From Alistipes excrementigallinarum (lineage in GTDB: Bacteria; Bacteroidota; Bacteroidia; Bacteroidales; Rikenellaceae): DNA of 64,000 nucleotides. The stretch is from assembly GCA_019112825.1 (NCBI GenBank), contig DXIP01000021.1:32361-96360 (forward strand). Reading direction: 5' to 3'. The position numbers were made by a program, and so were the translations under genes. Of this stretch, positions 41,982 to 50,270 are shown in pieces. The notes beneath the pieces were generated by a model. It did not search any database and was not told where the DNA came from. It saw only the letters and a list, made by a program, of their open reading frames with translations. Numbering within the stretch: the stretch's first letter is position 1; every line of letters starts with the position of its first letter.

Positions 41982-43034
41982 ATGAACGCCGTACAGTCGA
42001 AATACGCCGCATGGCTCATCCACCTGACCGCCTGGGCCGTCATCTTCGGGATGCCGCTCTTCTTCACCGGTCCGGACCGCCCGCTCATGACCGGTCCGCA
42101 ATACGTTCGCTTCCTGCTGGTGCCGCTCTCGTTCATGCTGGTCTTCTACACGAACTACTTCGTGCTCATCGACCGCTACCTCACCACCCGGCGCGGCGGC
42201 CGCTTCGCCCTCTCGAACCTGCTGCTCATCCTGCTGGTCATGGTGAGCGTCCACCTGCTCTTCCGCTACGTGCTGCCGCCCGACCCGGGGCACCACCCGC
42301 CCGCCGACCGTCCGTGGCAGGACGGCGTGCGCTTCTTCCTGGGCAACGCCACGCTCTACGCGCTGGTTGTCGGCGTGGGGGTCGCCATCCGGATGACGGG
42401 CGGCTGGTACCGCGCCGAGGCGGCCCGCAAGGAGCTGGAGCACAACCACACCGAGGCCGAGCTGCAGAACCTCAAGAGCCAGTTGAACCCCCACTTCCTC
42501 TTCAACACGCTCAACAACATCTACTCGCTCATCCAGCTCGACACGACCCGTGCCCAGCAGGCCGTCCACGACCTGAGCCGCATGCTGCGCTACGTGCTCT
42601 ACGACAGCAGCCGCGCCACCGTCCCGCTCGCGGCCGAGATTGACTTCCTGCGCGACTACATCGAGCTGATGCGCATTCGCCTGCCGCGCCACGTGCGGCT
42701 CTTCGTCTCGCTGCCCGACGCCCCCTCGTCGACCCCGATTGCGCCGCTGCTCTTCATCTCGCTGGTCGAGAACGCCTTCAAGCACGGCGTGAGCAACGAA
42801 AAGCCCTCCTACATCACCATCGACATCCACGAACTGGAGGGGCAGCTGATATGCAGCATCAAGAACAGCCGCTTCCCCAAGAGCGACTCCGACCGCAGCG
42901 GCTCGGGCATCGGGCTGAGCAACCTGACCAGGCGGCTCGACATGATATACCCAGGCCGCTACATCCTCGAATACGGCCCCGCAGACGAGGCCGACTACCG
43001 GGCGCTGCTCTGCATCAAATTCGACGAACCATGA
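41982..43034 (+). CDS. LytS/YehU-type sensor histidine kinase (second pair)
   Basis: A 350-residue kinase with four transmembrane helices in the first 140 residues (WLIHLTAWAVIFGMPLFF, FLLVPLSFMLVFYTNYFVLI, LSNLLLILLVMVSVHLLFRYVL, ATLYALVVGVGVAIRM). A short coiled coil, the box LKSQLNPHFLFNTLNNIYSLIQ (phospho-acceptor His) and an HATPase_c domain (LFISLVENAFKHGVSN; SGSGIGLSNLTRRLDMIY) follow. ATG 41982 is fixed by the promoter and the TM pattern. It overlaps its LytTR partner gene by 4 nt (ATGA). Confidence 0.93.
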   Translation: MNAVQSKYAAWLIHLTAWAVIFGMPLFFTGPDRPLMTGPQYVRFLLVPLSFMLVFYTNYFVLIDRYLTTRRGGRFALSNLLLILLVMVSVHLLFRYVLPPDPGHHPPADRPWQDGVRFFLGNATLYALVVGVGVAIRMTGGWYRAEAARKELEHNHTEAELQNLKSQLNPHFLFNTLNNIYSLIQLDTTRAQQAVHDLSRMLRYVLYDSSRATVPLAAEIDFLRDYIELMRIRLPRHVRLFVSLPDAPSSTPIAPLLFISLVENAFKHGVSNEKPSYITIDIHELEGQLICSIKNSRFPKSDSDRSGSGIGLSNLTRRLDMIYPGRYILEYGPADEADYRALLCIKFDEP

Positions 43035-43759
43035 GACTGACCTGTGCCATAATCGACGACGAGCCGCTGGCCGTCGAGCTGATGGAATCCTACGTGCGCA
43101 AGACGCCGTTTCTCGAACTGAAGGCCTCGTTCGGGAGCGGCGTTGCGGCCTGCGAGGCGCTGCGCGAGGCACCCGTCGACCTGCTCTTCTGCGACATCCA
43201 GATGCCGGGGCTCAACGGCATGGAGCTCTCGCGCATGCTGCCCGAGGAGACCCGCGTGATTTTCACCACGGCCTTCACCCAGTATGCCGTCGAGGGGTTC
43301 CGCGTGCGGGCCCTCGACTACCTGCTCAAGCCCATCAGCTACGCCGACTTTCTGGAGGCGGCCGACAAGGCGCTCGGCTGGTTCGAGATGAAGCGGCGCG
43401 CCGAGGCGCTTCCTCCGGCCGGGAAGGAGCCGCAGAGCATCTTCGTGCGGACCGAGTACCGGCTGCAGCAAATCGAACTGGAACGCATCACCTACATCGA
43501 GGGGCTGAAGGACTACGTCAAAATCCACGTCGACAACCAGCCCGGTCCCATTCTCTCGCTCATGAACCTCAAGGCGCTCGAGGAGCAGCTGCCTCCGGAC
43601 CGCTTCGTGCGGATTCACCGGTCGTACATCATCCAGCCGTCGAAGATGCAGGCCATCGAGCGCAACCGGGTTGTCATCGGCAAGGAGTACCTGCCCGTCT
43701 CGGAGAGCTACCGCCAGACGTTCTACGCATTTCTGGCCGCCCACTCGCTTCTTTTCTGA
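43031..43759 (+). CDS. LytTR-family response regulator (second pair)
   Basis: A 242-residue regulator: receiver with IIDDEPLAVELMESYV, phospho-acceptor Asp in VDLLFCDIQMPGLNG, Lys in DYLLKPISYADFLEA, and a C-terminal LytTR domain (SIFVRTEYRLQQIELERITYIEGLKDYVKIHVDN ... RFVRIHRSYIIQPSKMQAIERNRVVIGKEYLPVSESY). Translationally coupled to the kinase; probable control of the upstream MacAB-like operon is inferred from position. A bidirectional terminator follows about 90 nt downstream. Confidence 0.94.
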   Translation: MRLTCAIIDDEPLAVELMESYVRKTPFLELKASFGSGVAACEALREAPVDLLFCDIQMPGLNGMELSRMLPEETRVIFTTAFTQYAVEGFRVRALDYLLKPISYADFLEAADKALGWFEMKRRAEALPPAGKEPQSIFVRTEYRLQQIELERITYIEGLKDYVKIHVDNQPGPILSLMNLKALEEQLPPDRFVRIHRSYIIQPSKMQAIERNRVVIGKEYLPVSESYRQTFYAFLAAHSLLF

Positions 43760-43848
43760 CCCGCCGGTGGTGCGGGCGCCCGGCGCCGCGCCGGCGAACG
43801 AACCCGCGAAGAGCCTCCATCCGAAGAGCCCCCACCCCCCCCCGACAC

Positions 43849-43892
43849 AAAGCGGGCGTCAAGGTGCCTTGCGGCATCCTGACGCCCGCTTT
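43849..43892. terminator. Bidirectional terminator between LytTR and transporter genes
   Basis: AAAGCGGGCGTCA pairs perfectly with TGACGCCCGCTTT (13 bp); the 18-nt interior can itself fold (TGCC-TTGC-GGCA). Confidence 0.85.
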
Positions 43893-43913
43893 CCGCATCC
43901 TGCGCCGGAAGCG

Positions 43914-44837
43914 TCACGCCTGCTGTCTGCGACGCTCGCGGTCCCGGCAGTAAATCTGATAGGAGTTCACGAAGTTCTGCCAAACGATGTAGGCCGTCGG
44001 GGCAATCGACGAAATCGGATTGAGGAACGACTGCGCCATCCAGACGGCCAGCACCGTATTCTTCTGGCCGAGCGACTGGCCGCCCGCCACCGCATCGCCG
44101 TAGCGGCGACCCAGCATGCGGCCGATTTTGAACTGCACCAGACAGATGACCAGCGCCGCGAAGACCAGCCAGAGCTCGATGCCCGGCGAGACATCGCGCA
44201 GGTCGATGATGAAGGCCGTCGTGCGTCCGATGATGACGACGAGCGACAGCAGCCACATGTAGAAGGATATCTGGCTGTGGTCGGCAATCCACCGCGAGGC
44301 GCGGTGGAAGAGGAAGCGGCAGCACTGCGCCGCGGCGAAGGGCATGATGAGCAGCGGTGCCACGCGCGAGAGAATCTCGACGAAGGAGCAGTGGCCGCTC
44401 CCGGTCAGGGCGATGACGACGGGCGCCACCAGTGCGATGACCATGTTGCAGAGCAGGCTGTAGGTGGTCATCGTTGCGACGTTGGCCCCCAGCATGCCGC
44501 CGATGACCACGGCGGCCATGGCGATGGGCGCCAGCACGCAAATCATCGCCCCCTGGGCCACGATGCCGTTCAGCGGCTCGAGCAGCAGGTAGACCGCCAC
44601 GCTCGCGACCACCTGGAAGAGCAGCAGCCAGAGGTGGAGCATGCTCAGATGCATCTGCTTGGGGGTCACGCGGCAGAAGGTGACGAAGAGCATCAGGAAG
44701 ATGAGCGTCGGGGTAATCATCTGGTGCGATGCGGCCTCGAGCGCCGAAACGGGACGGCACAGCAGCGCCCCGACCACCATGGCCGAAGGCATGGCGATGG
44801 TCTTGACGTTGCGGTGCAGGGATTCCAGTACGTGCAT
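43914..44837 (-). CDS. Bile acid:sodium symporter-like (BASS family) transporter
   Basis: A 307-residue membrane protein with about nine to ten helices, the BASS/SBF-type internal repeat (GAMICVLAPIAMAAVVIGGMLGANVATMTTYSLLCNMVIALVAPVVIALTG) and a C-terminal SLGQKNTVLAVWMAQSFLNPISSIAPTAYIVWQNFVNSYQIY segment. Members move bile acids or organic anions with sodium, but many bacterial homologues have other substrates. Transcribed alone; no typical promoter was recognised in the spacer to its right. Confidence 0.8.
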   Translation of the reverse strand: MHVLESLHRNVKTIAMPSAMVVGALLCRPVSALEAASHQMITPTLIFLMLFVTFCRVTPKQMHLSMLHLWLLLFQVVASVAVYLLLEPLNGIVAQGAMICVLAPIAMAAVVIGGMLGANVATMTTYSLLCNMVIALVAPVVIALTGSGHCSFVEILSRVAPLLIMPFAAAQCCRFLFHRASRWIADHSQISFYMWLLSLVVIIGRTTAFIIDLRDVSPGIELWLVFAALVICLVQFKIGRMLGRRYGDAVAGGQSLGQKNTVLAVWMAQSFLNPISSIAPTAYIVWQNFVNSYQIYCRDRERRRQQA

Positions 44838-45074
44838 GATTCCTTGTGTTTTAACCTATTTATTGAATCCGACGGTTGAGCCGGGCGGGGTGCTGCGGAG
44901 CGTCTTCAACAGGCGAAATGGCCGGGCGGAGGGCATCGGAGCCTCTCCGGCGGGAGAACCGTCAACTGGTGCGCCGGCCGCCAAACGGCAATACCGGCCA
45001 TCTCACGACGAGACCTGGACCGCCGCCGGGCTATTCCGGGCAGCTCCGACCGCCGCCGGGCAGCACTGGCCGCC

Positions 45075-45524
45075 CTACGAGAGCAGCTCCTTGACCTTGG
45101 CCGAAATCTCCTTGCCGTCGGCCTGGCCGGCCAGCCGCTTCGAGGCGACGCCCATCACCTTGCCCATCTCCTTCATCGAGGTGGCGCCCACCTCGGCGAT
45201 AATCGCCCGCACGGCCTCGGTCAGCTCCTCGGCCGTCAGCTGCTTGGGCAGGAACTCCTGCAGCACGGCAACCTGCGCCAGCTCCTCGTCGGCCAGGTCC
45301 TGACGGTGCTGCTCGGCATAGATGGCCGCCGAGTCGCTCCCCTGCTTGGCCAGCTTGGAGATGATTTTAATCACGTCGGCATCGGGCAGCTCGGCGATTT
45401 CGGGACCCGCCGTCTTGGCCTCGATGATGTACTTCTTGACGTTGCGCAGCGCGCTCAGGCGCACGGGATTCTTGGCCTTCATGGCCTCCATGATTCCGGT
45501 GGAAATCTCTTTTTCGAGTGACAT
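45075..45524 (-). CDS. GatB/YqeY domain-containing protein
   Basis: A 149-residue protein of the YqeY family: MSLEKEISTGIMEAMKAKNPVRLSALRNVKKYIIEAKT ... IISKLAKQGSDSAAIYAEQHRQDLADEELAQVAVLQEFLPKQLTAEELTEAVRAIIAEVGATSMKEMGKVMGVASKRLAGQADGKEISAKVKELL. This resembles the tRNA-binding tail of the amidotransferase subunit GatB; a tRNA-related role is suspected but unproven. The 237-nt spacer downstream holds a repeated GACCGCCGCCGGGC (45018 and 45048). Confidence 0.93.
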   Translation of the reverse strand: MSLEKEISTGIMEAMKAKNPVRLSALRNVKKYIIEAKTAGPEIAELPDADVIKIISKLAKQGSDSAAIYAEQHRQDLADEELAQVAVLQEFLPKQLTAEELTEAVRAIIAEVGATSMKEMGKVMGVASKRLAGQADGKEISAKVKELLS

Positions 45525-45570
45525 GGTTGTTTGTTTTTATAGTTTTTACACAATATGTTGCATCGTTTAT

Positions 45571-48500
45571 CTACTCCGCAGCTTCATCCCTGCGTCCCTG
45601 CGTCAGAAAGCGCAGCACGTCGCCCATCAGCCGCTCGCGCTGCTCCTCCGAACGAATCGTCTCGAAGGGGAATCCCGCCACGAAGGTGCGCCGGCTGCCG
45701 TCGTTGGCCACGGCGGCCGTACGGCCCGAATCGCCGTAGCGCATCACGGCAAACGACCGCTCTCCCACGGGTCGCAGGGCATCGGCGGTCTCGACGCCGT
45801 AGCAGCTGCGCGACGGGCGGGTGCGGAACTCATACTCCCCGCGCGAAAAGAGCGTGGGGGCCACGACGCGTACATCGCCCCGACGGGCGGTCTGCTCCTG
45901 CTCCAGTGCGCAGTGGAGCACCTCGCGCACGAAGGCCCGCTCCGCCTCGCCGGCTTCGGGCCCCGTCGTAAGGTCCGAGGCGACGTAGCTGCCCGAGACG
46001 AAGAGGCTGCCGCCACGCTCGAGGTAATCGGCCAAAACACGCTGCATGTCAATCGTGAAGGTCTTGAACGCATAGCCGCCCGTACCCCGGCCCAGCAGCG
46101 TCGAGCGCTGCTTGCCCAGAATCAGGTCGACCACATCGCAGGCCTCCGGGTCGATGCCGCTCCGCTCGACCGCGGCGGCCGAGGCCGAGCAAAAGGAGTA
46201 GCCCGCACGGGCAATCGCACGCCCGTGCATGCTGGCATAGTCGAACGTATTACCGGCCACGACCTCCGCCTCGCCGTCGCTGCGGCAGGCGCCGAGGGCC
46301 TTCGTTTCGTCGCTGTTGCGCGCCTCGGCCAGGTCGTAGACATACTGCTCGCCGACGAACGAGCTCTCCTGCAGGTAGGGAACCCCCGCGTCGAGGCGGG
46401 GATAGAATCCGGCGGTCGAGTCGCTGCGCATGCTCAGCGGTGCACTCACGCGGTCGAAGCCGTTCACCACCAGCACCCGCCCCCGCTCCTCCGAGGCGCG
46501 GCAGGCGGCCAGCGTCTCGCTCGGGAAGCTCTCGCCGCCGTCGTTGAACGCCGTGATGCGGTAGCTGTAGAGCACGTCGGGCTCCTGTTCCGTCACGAAG
46601 CGGGGCTCGGCCGTGTAGCGGCCGTTGTCGAAGCCCCCGTCGCCGCGGCGCGTGTAGACCATGTAGCCCGAAGGTGCGGCCGTCGGCTCGAGCGAATCGA
46701 CGGTCGGGAGCCACGAGAGCTCGACTTGGTCCCCGTCGCCCAGCCGCACGGCGAACGACGAGACGGGGAGCGGCTGCACGACGTACGGCCGTCCGTACTG
46801 CGCCGCAACGTGCTTGAGGATACCCTTATAGACGGCCCGGCTCACGAGGAACTTGAAGCGCGGGTCGTTGCCGTAGCGCATGTCGGCGAAGTTCTGGTGG
46901 GAGAGCAGTTCGAGCAGCATGGTCGGCACGTTGGGCACCCGTGCTTCGTAGTAGGAGCGGTTCCACAGCCCGCGGCGGCGCCACTCGGGTTCGCACGTGC
47001 GGCGGATGTCGCCGACCACCTGCGTCATCACCAGGTCGGTCAAATCGCGCGAGCGGTAGCGGTCGGCGCCCCCTTCGAAGCGGCCGTTCTTGTCGCGCGT
47101 GAAGAAGATTCCGAGCGTGCCAATCGTCTCGTCGCCGTCGCGCACCCCCGAGTCGGAGTGGAACGCCAGCGCCAGGTCGAGCGGAATGCCCAGTCCGGCC
47201 GAGTCACGCAGCCGCTCGGAGCCCCCCATGAGGGCATTGACCCACAGTGCGCGCGACATGAAGTCGTCCTTGTAGTCGTCGCGGTCGCCCTTGGGCGTAT
47301 AGACCGACTCGTCGAAGCCGGCCCACTGCAGCCAGTAGCGCGCCCCCTCGCAGAAGCGGGGCATGCCGCTCGTCTCGGCGCGGTAGAGACCACCCGGACG
47401 GGCCAGCGTATCGGCCGCCGCGCGGGCGACGTTGCCGTAACCGCCGCCGATTTTCACGGCATCGGCCGAAACGATGCCTCCGGCGCGCCGCGAACGGTTC
47501 GAAAGCACGACGGCCTCCTGCTCACCCGCATCGAAAAGGAAGCGCCCGAGGTAGACCCACGTCCCGCCCCCCATCGTCTGGTTGACGGCAAAGCGGCTCT
47601 CGCCGCCCAGGTGGCGGACCGTATAGAGGGCGTCGTCGACGCTCCCCGGCGTCGAGTCGTAGCTCACGTAGAGGGCATACTCCCCGCGTTCGGGGATGTC
47701 GACCCGCCACACGGCGCGGCTCTCGGCCCCGGTCGTGATGCTCCGCACGTGGCGCGTCGTGCCCTGCAGGAAGGGGTTCTCGCCCGTCAGGTAGACCTGC
47801 TGGCGGTGTGCAAAGCCCACATCGCCTCCCGACCATCCGGCGTCGCCGTTCTCCTCGCGGTAGCTCTCGGCGGCGTCGTTGTCGGCCAGCACCTCGTGGC
47901 TCTGCCAGTCCCGCTCGCGGGGCAGCAGGACGCACGCCCCCGCATTTTCGAGCATGGGGACCAGGAAGGGCAGCACGTAGCTCTGCGTATAGAGGTCCTC
48001 GCACGTCTGCCAGAAGCGGGCCCGCTGCCAGCGCCAGCGCCCCTCGCGCTGGTCGAAGTAGCGGCCGTGGCTCTGCCAGAGGGCGATGTGACGTCCGGCG
48101 AGCCCCGCCGAGGGGGTTCTGCGGTCGAGCGGCGAGACGAGCGGCCGCGCCGAAGGGTTGACGAAGGGGACCACACGGTCGCGCCGGCGCCGGGGCTGCA
48201 CGGTGCGGCAGGCCAGCGGGATGAGCTCCTCAATGAGCCGCCCGTCGGTATAGAGTTCGATGCGCGCCTTGCGGAAGGATGCGGGGAGCAGCGCGCGCAC
48301 CGAGTCGTAGATGGCCTGCACGTTCTCCTCGCGGAAGGGATAGTACGATAACCCCACCGAGGCGTAGAGCTGCACGCGGCTGCGCGACGACTTGACGCGC
48401 TGAATCCGCACCCAGCTGCCGGCCACCTCGCGCCCCGTGATGCGGGTCAGCGCGCTGCCGATTTGCCGGCGCGTCGCGGCGCCGATTTCGGCCGCCCGGG

Positions 48501-48585
48501 CCGGGGCCGCCGGGGCCGCTCCCGTAAGGAGCGCCAGCGCCAGCAGCGCCATGCACATATAATGTCTGTATGCGTGTCGTTTCAT
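45571..48585 (-). CDS. Amidase_3/golvesin-like secreted protein ('xanthan lyase'-type)
   Basis: A 1004-residue exported protein: signal MKRHAYRHYMCMALLALALLTGAAPAAPARA. An N-acetylmuramoyl-L-alanine amidase-like fold is split: HIALWQSHGRYFDQ (~170), ALAFHSDSGV (~455) and TMLLELLSHQNFADMRYGNDPRF (~550) look like the zinc ligands and catalytic Glu, and a golvesin-like beta domain (~255-360: AVWRVDIPERGEYALYVSYD ... GGIVSADAVKIGGG) is inserted. A fibronectin-III-like domain (~630-710) and a Rossmann-like C-terminal domain follow. Bacteroidetes homologues are often labelled xanthan lyase without support. It overlaps the symporter gene by 4 nt, suggesting cleavage and uptake of a cell-wall or glycan product. 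Confidence 0.8.
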   Translation of the reverse strand: MKRHAYRHYMCMALLALALLTGAAPAAPARAAEIGAATRRQIGSALTRITGREVAGSWVRIQRVKSSRSRVQLYASVGLSYYPFREENVQAIYDSVRALLPASFRKARIELYTDGRLIEELIPLACRTVQPRRRRDRVVPFVNPSARPLVSPLDRRTPSAGLAGRHIALWQSHGRYFDQREGRWRWQRARFWQTCEDLYTQSYVLPFLVPMLENAGACVLLPRERDWQSHEVLADNDAAESYREENGDAGWSGGDVGFAHRQQVYLTGENPFLQGTTRHVRSITTGAESRAVWRVDIPERGEYALYVSYDSTPGSVDDALYTVRHLGGESRFAVNQTMGGGTWVYLGRFLFDAGEQEAVVLSNRSRRAGGIVSADAVKIGGGYGNVARAAADTLARPGGLYRAETSGMPRFCEGARYWLQWAGFDESVYTPKGDRDDYKDDFMSRALWVNALMGGSERLRDSAGLGIPLDLALAFHSDSGVRDGDETIGTLGIFFTRDKNGRFEGGADRYRSRDLTDLVMTQVVGDIRRTCEPEWRRRGLWNRSYYEARVPNVPTMLLELLSHQNFADMRYGNDPRFKFLVSRAVYKGILKHVAAQYGRPYVVQPLPVSSFAVRLGDGDQVELSWLPTVDSLEPTAAPSGYMVYTRRGDGGFDNGRYTAEPRFVTEQEPDVLYSYRITAFNDGGESFPSETLAACRASEERGRVLVVNGFDRVSAPLSMRSDSTAGFYPRLDAGVPYLQESSFVGEQYVYDLAEARNSDETKALGACRSDGEAEVVAGNTFDYASMHGRAIARAGYSFCSASAAAVERSGIDPEACDVVDLILGKQRSTLLGRGTGGYAFKTFTIDMQRVLADYLERGGSLFVSGSYVASDLTTGPEAGEAERAFVREVLHCALEQEQTARRGDVRVVAPTLFSRGEYEFRTRPSRSCYGVETADALRPVGERSFAVMRYGDSGRTAAVANDGSRRTFVAGFPFETIRSEEQRERLMGDVLRFLTQGRRDEAAE

Positions 48586-50039
48586 GCCTGTATCCGTTTT
48601 TTGCGCCCCAGGAGCCACATGCCGCCCATCGTGAGCAGGGCGTTGTAGAGCAGCAGCTCAAATCCGATGCGATAGCCGAAGAGCTCCCCGGCGGCATACT
48701 GCAGCAGGGCGCTCAGCAGCGGTGCGGCGACGGCCACCAGCGGCAGCCAACGGCCGTCGATGCGGCGACGCGTGCAGATGCCGAAGAGGAACATCCCCAG
48801 AATCGGGCCGTAGGTGTAGCCCGCCACCTTGAAGAAGAGGTTGATGACGCTGTCGTTGCCGAAGCGGCCGAACAGCAGCACGAGCAGCGTCAGGCCGAGG
48901 GCCATGAACGCATGCACGCGCCGGCGCGTCCGCGTCAACTGCGCCTCGTCGCAGCGGCGCGTGGCGTCGAGCAGGTCAACCGTGAAGGAGGTGGTGAGCG
49001 CCGTGAGGGAGGAACCGGCCGACGAGTAGGTGCTCGCCATCATCCCCAGCACGAAGAGCAGCCCGACGTAGAGGGGCAGGCCGCCGTTGACGGCCACCTG
49101 CGAGAAGACCTGGTCGCTCTTCGGGGGGAGCGGCATGCCGACCCGCGCCATGTAGAGGTAGAGCAGCGCGCCGAGCGTCAGGAAGAGGAGGATGACGGCA
49201 ATCTGGCAGAGGGCCGTCAGCACGATGTTCTTCTGCGCGTCGCGCGGCGTGCGGCAGCTCAGGTTGCGCTGCATCATCTCCTGGTCGAGCCCCGTCATGG
49301 CGACCAGCAGCACGATGCCCGCCACGAACATCTTCCAGAAGTAGCGCTCCGACGAGGGGTCGTCGAAGAAGAAGATGCGCGCGTAGTCCGACGCGGCCAC
49401 CTCGCGCAGCGCCTCGCCCGTCGTGAGCCCCAGTCCGCGCACCAGCGCCAGAATCGTCAGCACGAGGCTCGCCACCAGGCAGAGCGTCTTGAAGGCGTCG
49501 GTCCAGATGAGCGACTTCACGCCGCCGCGCCGCGTGTAGAGCCAGACGAAGAGCACCGTCACCACGGCATTCGCCGCAAAGGGGAGCCCCACGCGGTCGA
49601 AGACCAGCAGCTGCATCACGGCGCAGACGATGTAGAGGCGCAGCGCCGCGCCGAGCATCTTCGAGAGGAAGAAGAACCACGCCCCGGTCCGCTGCGCGGT
49701 GACGCCGAAGCGATGGTCGAGGTACTGGTAGAGCGAGATGACCCGCATGCGGTAGAAGAGCGGGACAAGGAGGAAGGCGACGACGAGCTGCCCCACCGTG
49801 AAGCCCAGCACCATCTGCATGTAGGAGAAGGAGTCGGCCGCCACCGACCCCGGCACCGAGAGGTAGGTCACGCCCGACATGGCGGCCGTAATCATCGAGA
49901 GGGCGGTTACGAACCACGACGAGCGGCGGTTGCCCGTGAAGAAGCCTGCGTTGTCGGCATGACGCCCCGAGAGCCATGCGATGAGAAAGAGCAGGGCGAT
50001 GTAGGCGAGCACTACGGCTGTGACGGCTGCGGGCGACAT
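48582..50039 (-). CDS. Sodium:solute symporter (SSS family)
   Basis: A 485-residue transporter with about 13 helices, an SSS-type N-terminus (AVVLAYIALLFLIAWLSGRHADNAGFFTGNRRSSWFVTALSMITAAMSGVTYLSVPG) and the core MVLGFTVGQLVVAFLLVPLFYRMRVISLYQYLDHRFG. The substrate is unknown; members carry sugars, amino acids, sialic acid or other small solutes. It is the first gene of a two-gene operon with the amidase-like protein (ATGA overlap). A TATCTTTG element at 50126-50133 lies about 87 nt upstream. Confidence 0.92.
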   Translation of the reverse strand: MSPAAVTAVVLAYIALLFLIAWLSGRHADNAGFFTGNRRSSWFVTALSMITAAMSGVTYLSVPGSVAADSFSYMQMVLGFTVGQLVVAFLLVPLFYRMRVISLYQYLDHRFGVTAQRTGAWFFFLSKMLGAALRLYIVCAVMQLLVFDRVGLPFAANAVVTVLFVWLYTRRGGVKSLIWTDAFKTLCLVASLVLTILALVRGLGLTTGEALREVAASDYARIFFFDDPSSERYFWKMFVAGIVLLVAMTGLDQEMMQRNLSCRTPRDAQKNIVLTALCQIAVILLFLTLGALLYLYMARVGMPLPPKSDQVFSQVAVNGGLPLYVGLLFVLGMMASTYSSAGSSLTALTTSFTVDLLDATRRCDEAQLTRTRRRVHAFMALGLTLLVLLFGRFGNDSVINLFFKVAGYTYGPILGMFLFGICTRRRIDGRWLPLVAVAAPLLSALLQYAAGELFGYRIGFELLLYNALLTMGGMWLLGRKKRIQA

Positions 50040-50125
50040 GTTTCCGGGTTTTAGGCGGGCCGCCGAACCCCCTCTTCCGTGCGGATGGAACCCGCCGGAC
50101 GGAGCTTCGCGACACGCGACGCCGG

Positions 50126-50133
50126 CAAAGATA
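50126..50133 (-). promoter_or_regulatory. -7 element of the symporter/amidase operon
   Basis: TATCTTTG on the minus strand, about 87 nt before the symporter ATG, in the divergent spacer with the carboxyltransferase gene. Confidence 0.6.
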
Positions 50134-50187
50134 CGAAAATCTCACGGGAAGGAGGAAGAATATTTTTCGATTTTCCGGCCAAAATTG

Positions 50188-50216
50188 TTGTAAATTAAAA
50201 TTCTTTTCTATCTTTG
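50188..50216 (+). promoter_or_regulatory. Promoter of the carboxyltransferase gene
   Basis: TTG (50188-50190), 18-nt spacer, TATCTTTG (50209-50216). Predicted leader about 48 nt, AT-rich and probably unstructured, as for highly expressed genes. Confidence 0.75.
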
Positions 50217-50270
50217 TTATTCGAATAACAATAGCAAACGACACCAAAGAACCTAATTATTAATAGCATC

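Noticed and set aside
45322..48351. 1009-codon plus-strand frame opposite the amidase-like gene
   Set aside because: Antisense shadow; low-complexity Arg/Ala/Val composition, while the minus strand has a signal peptide and known domains.
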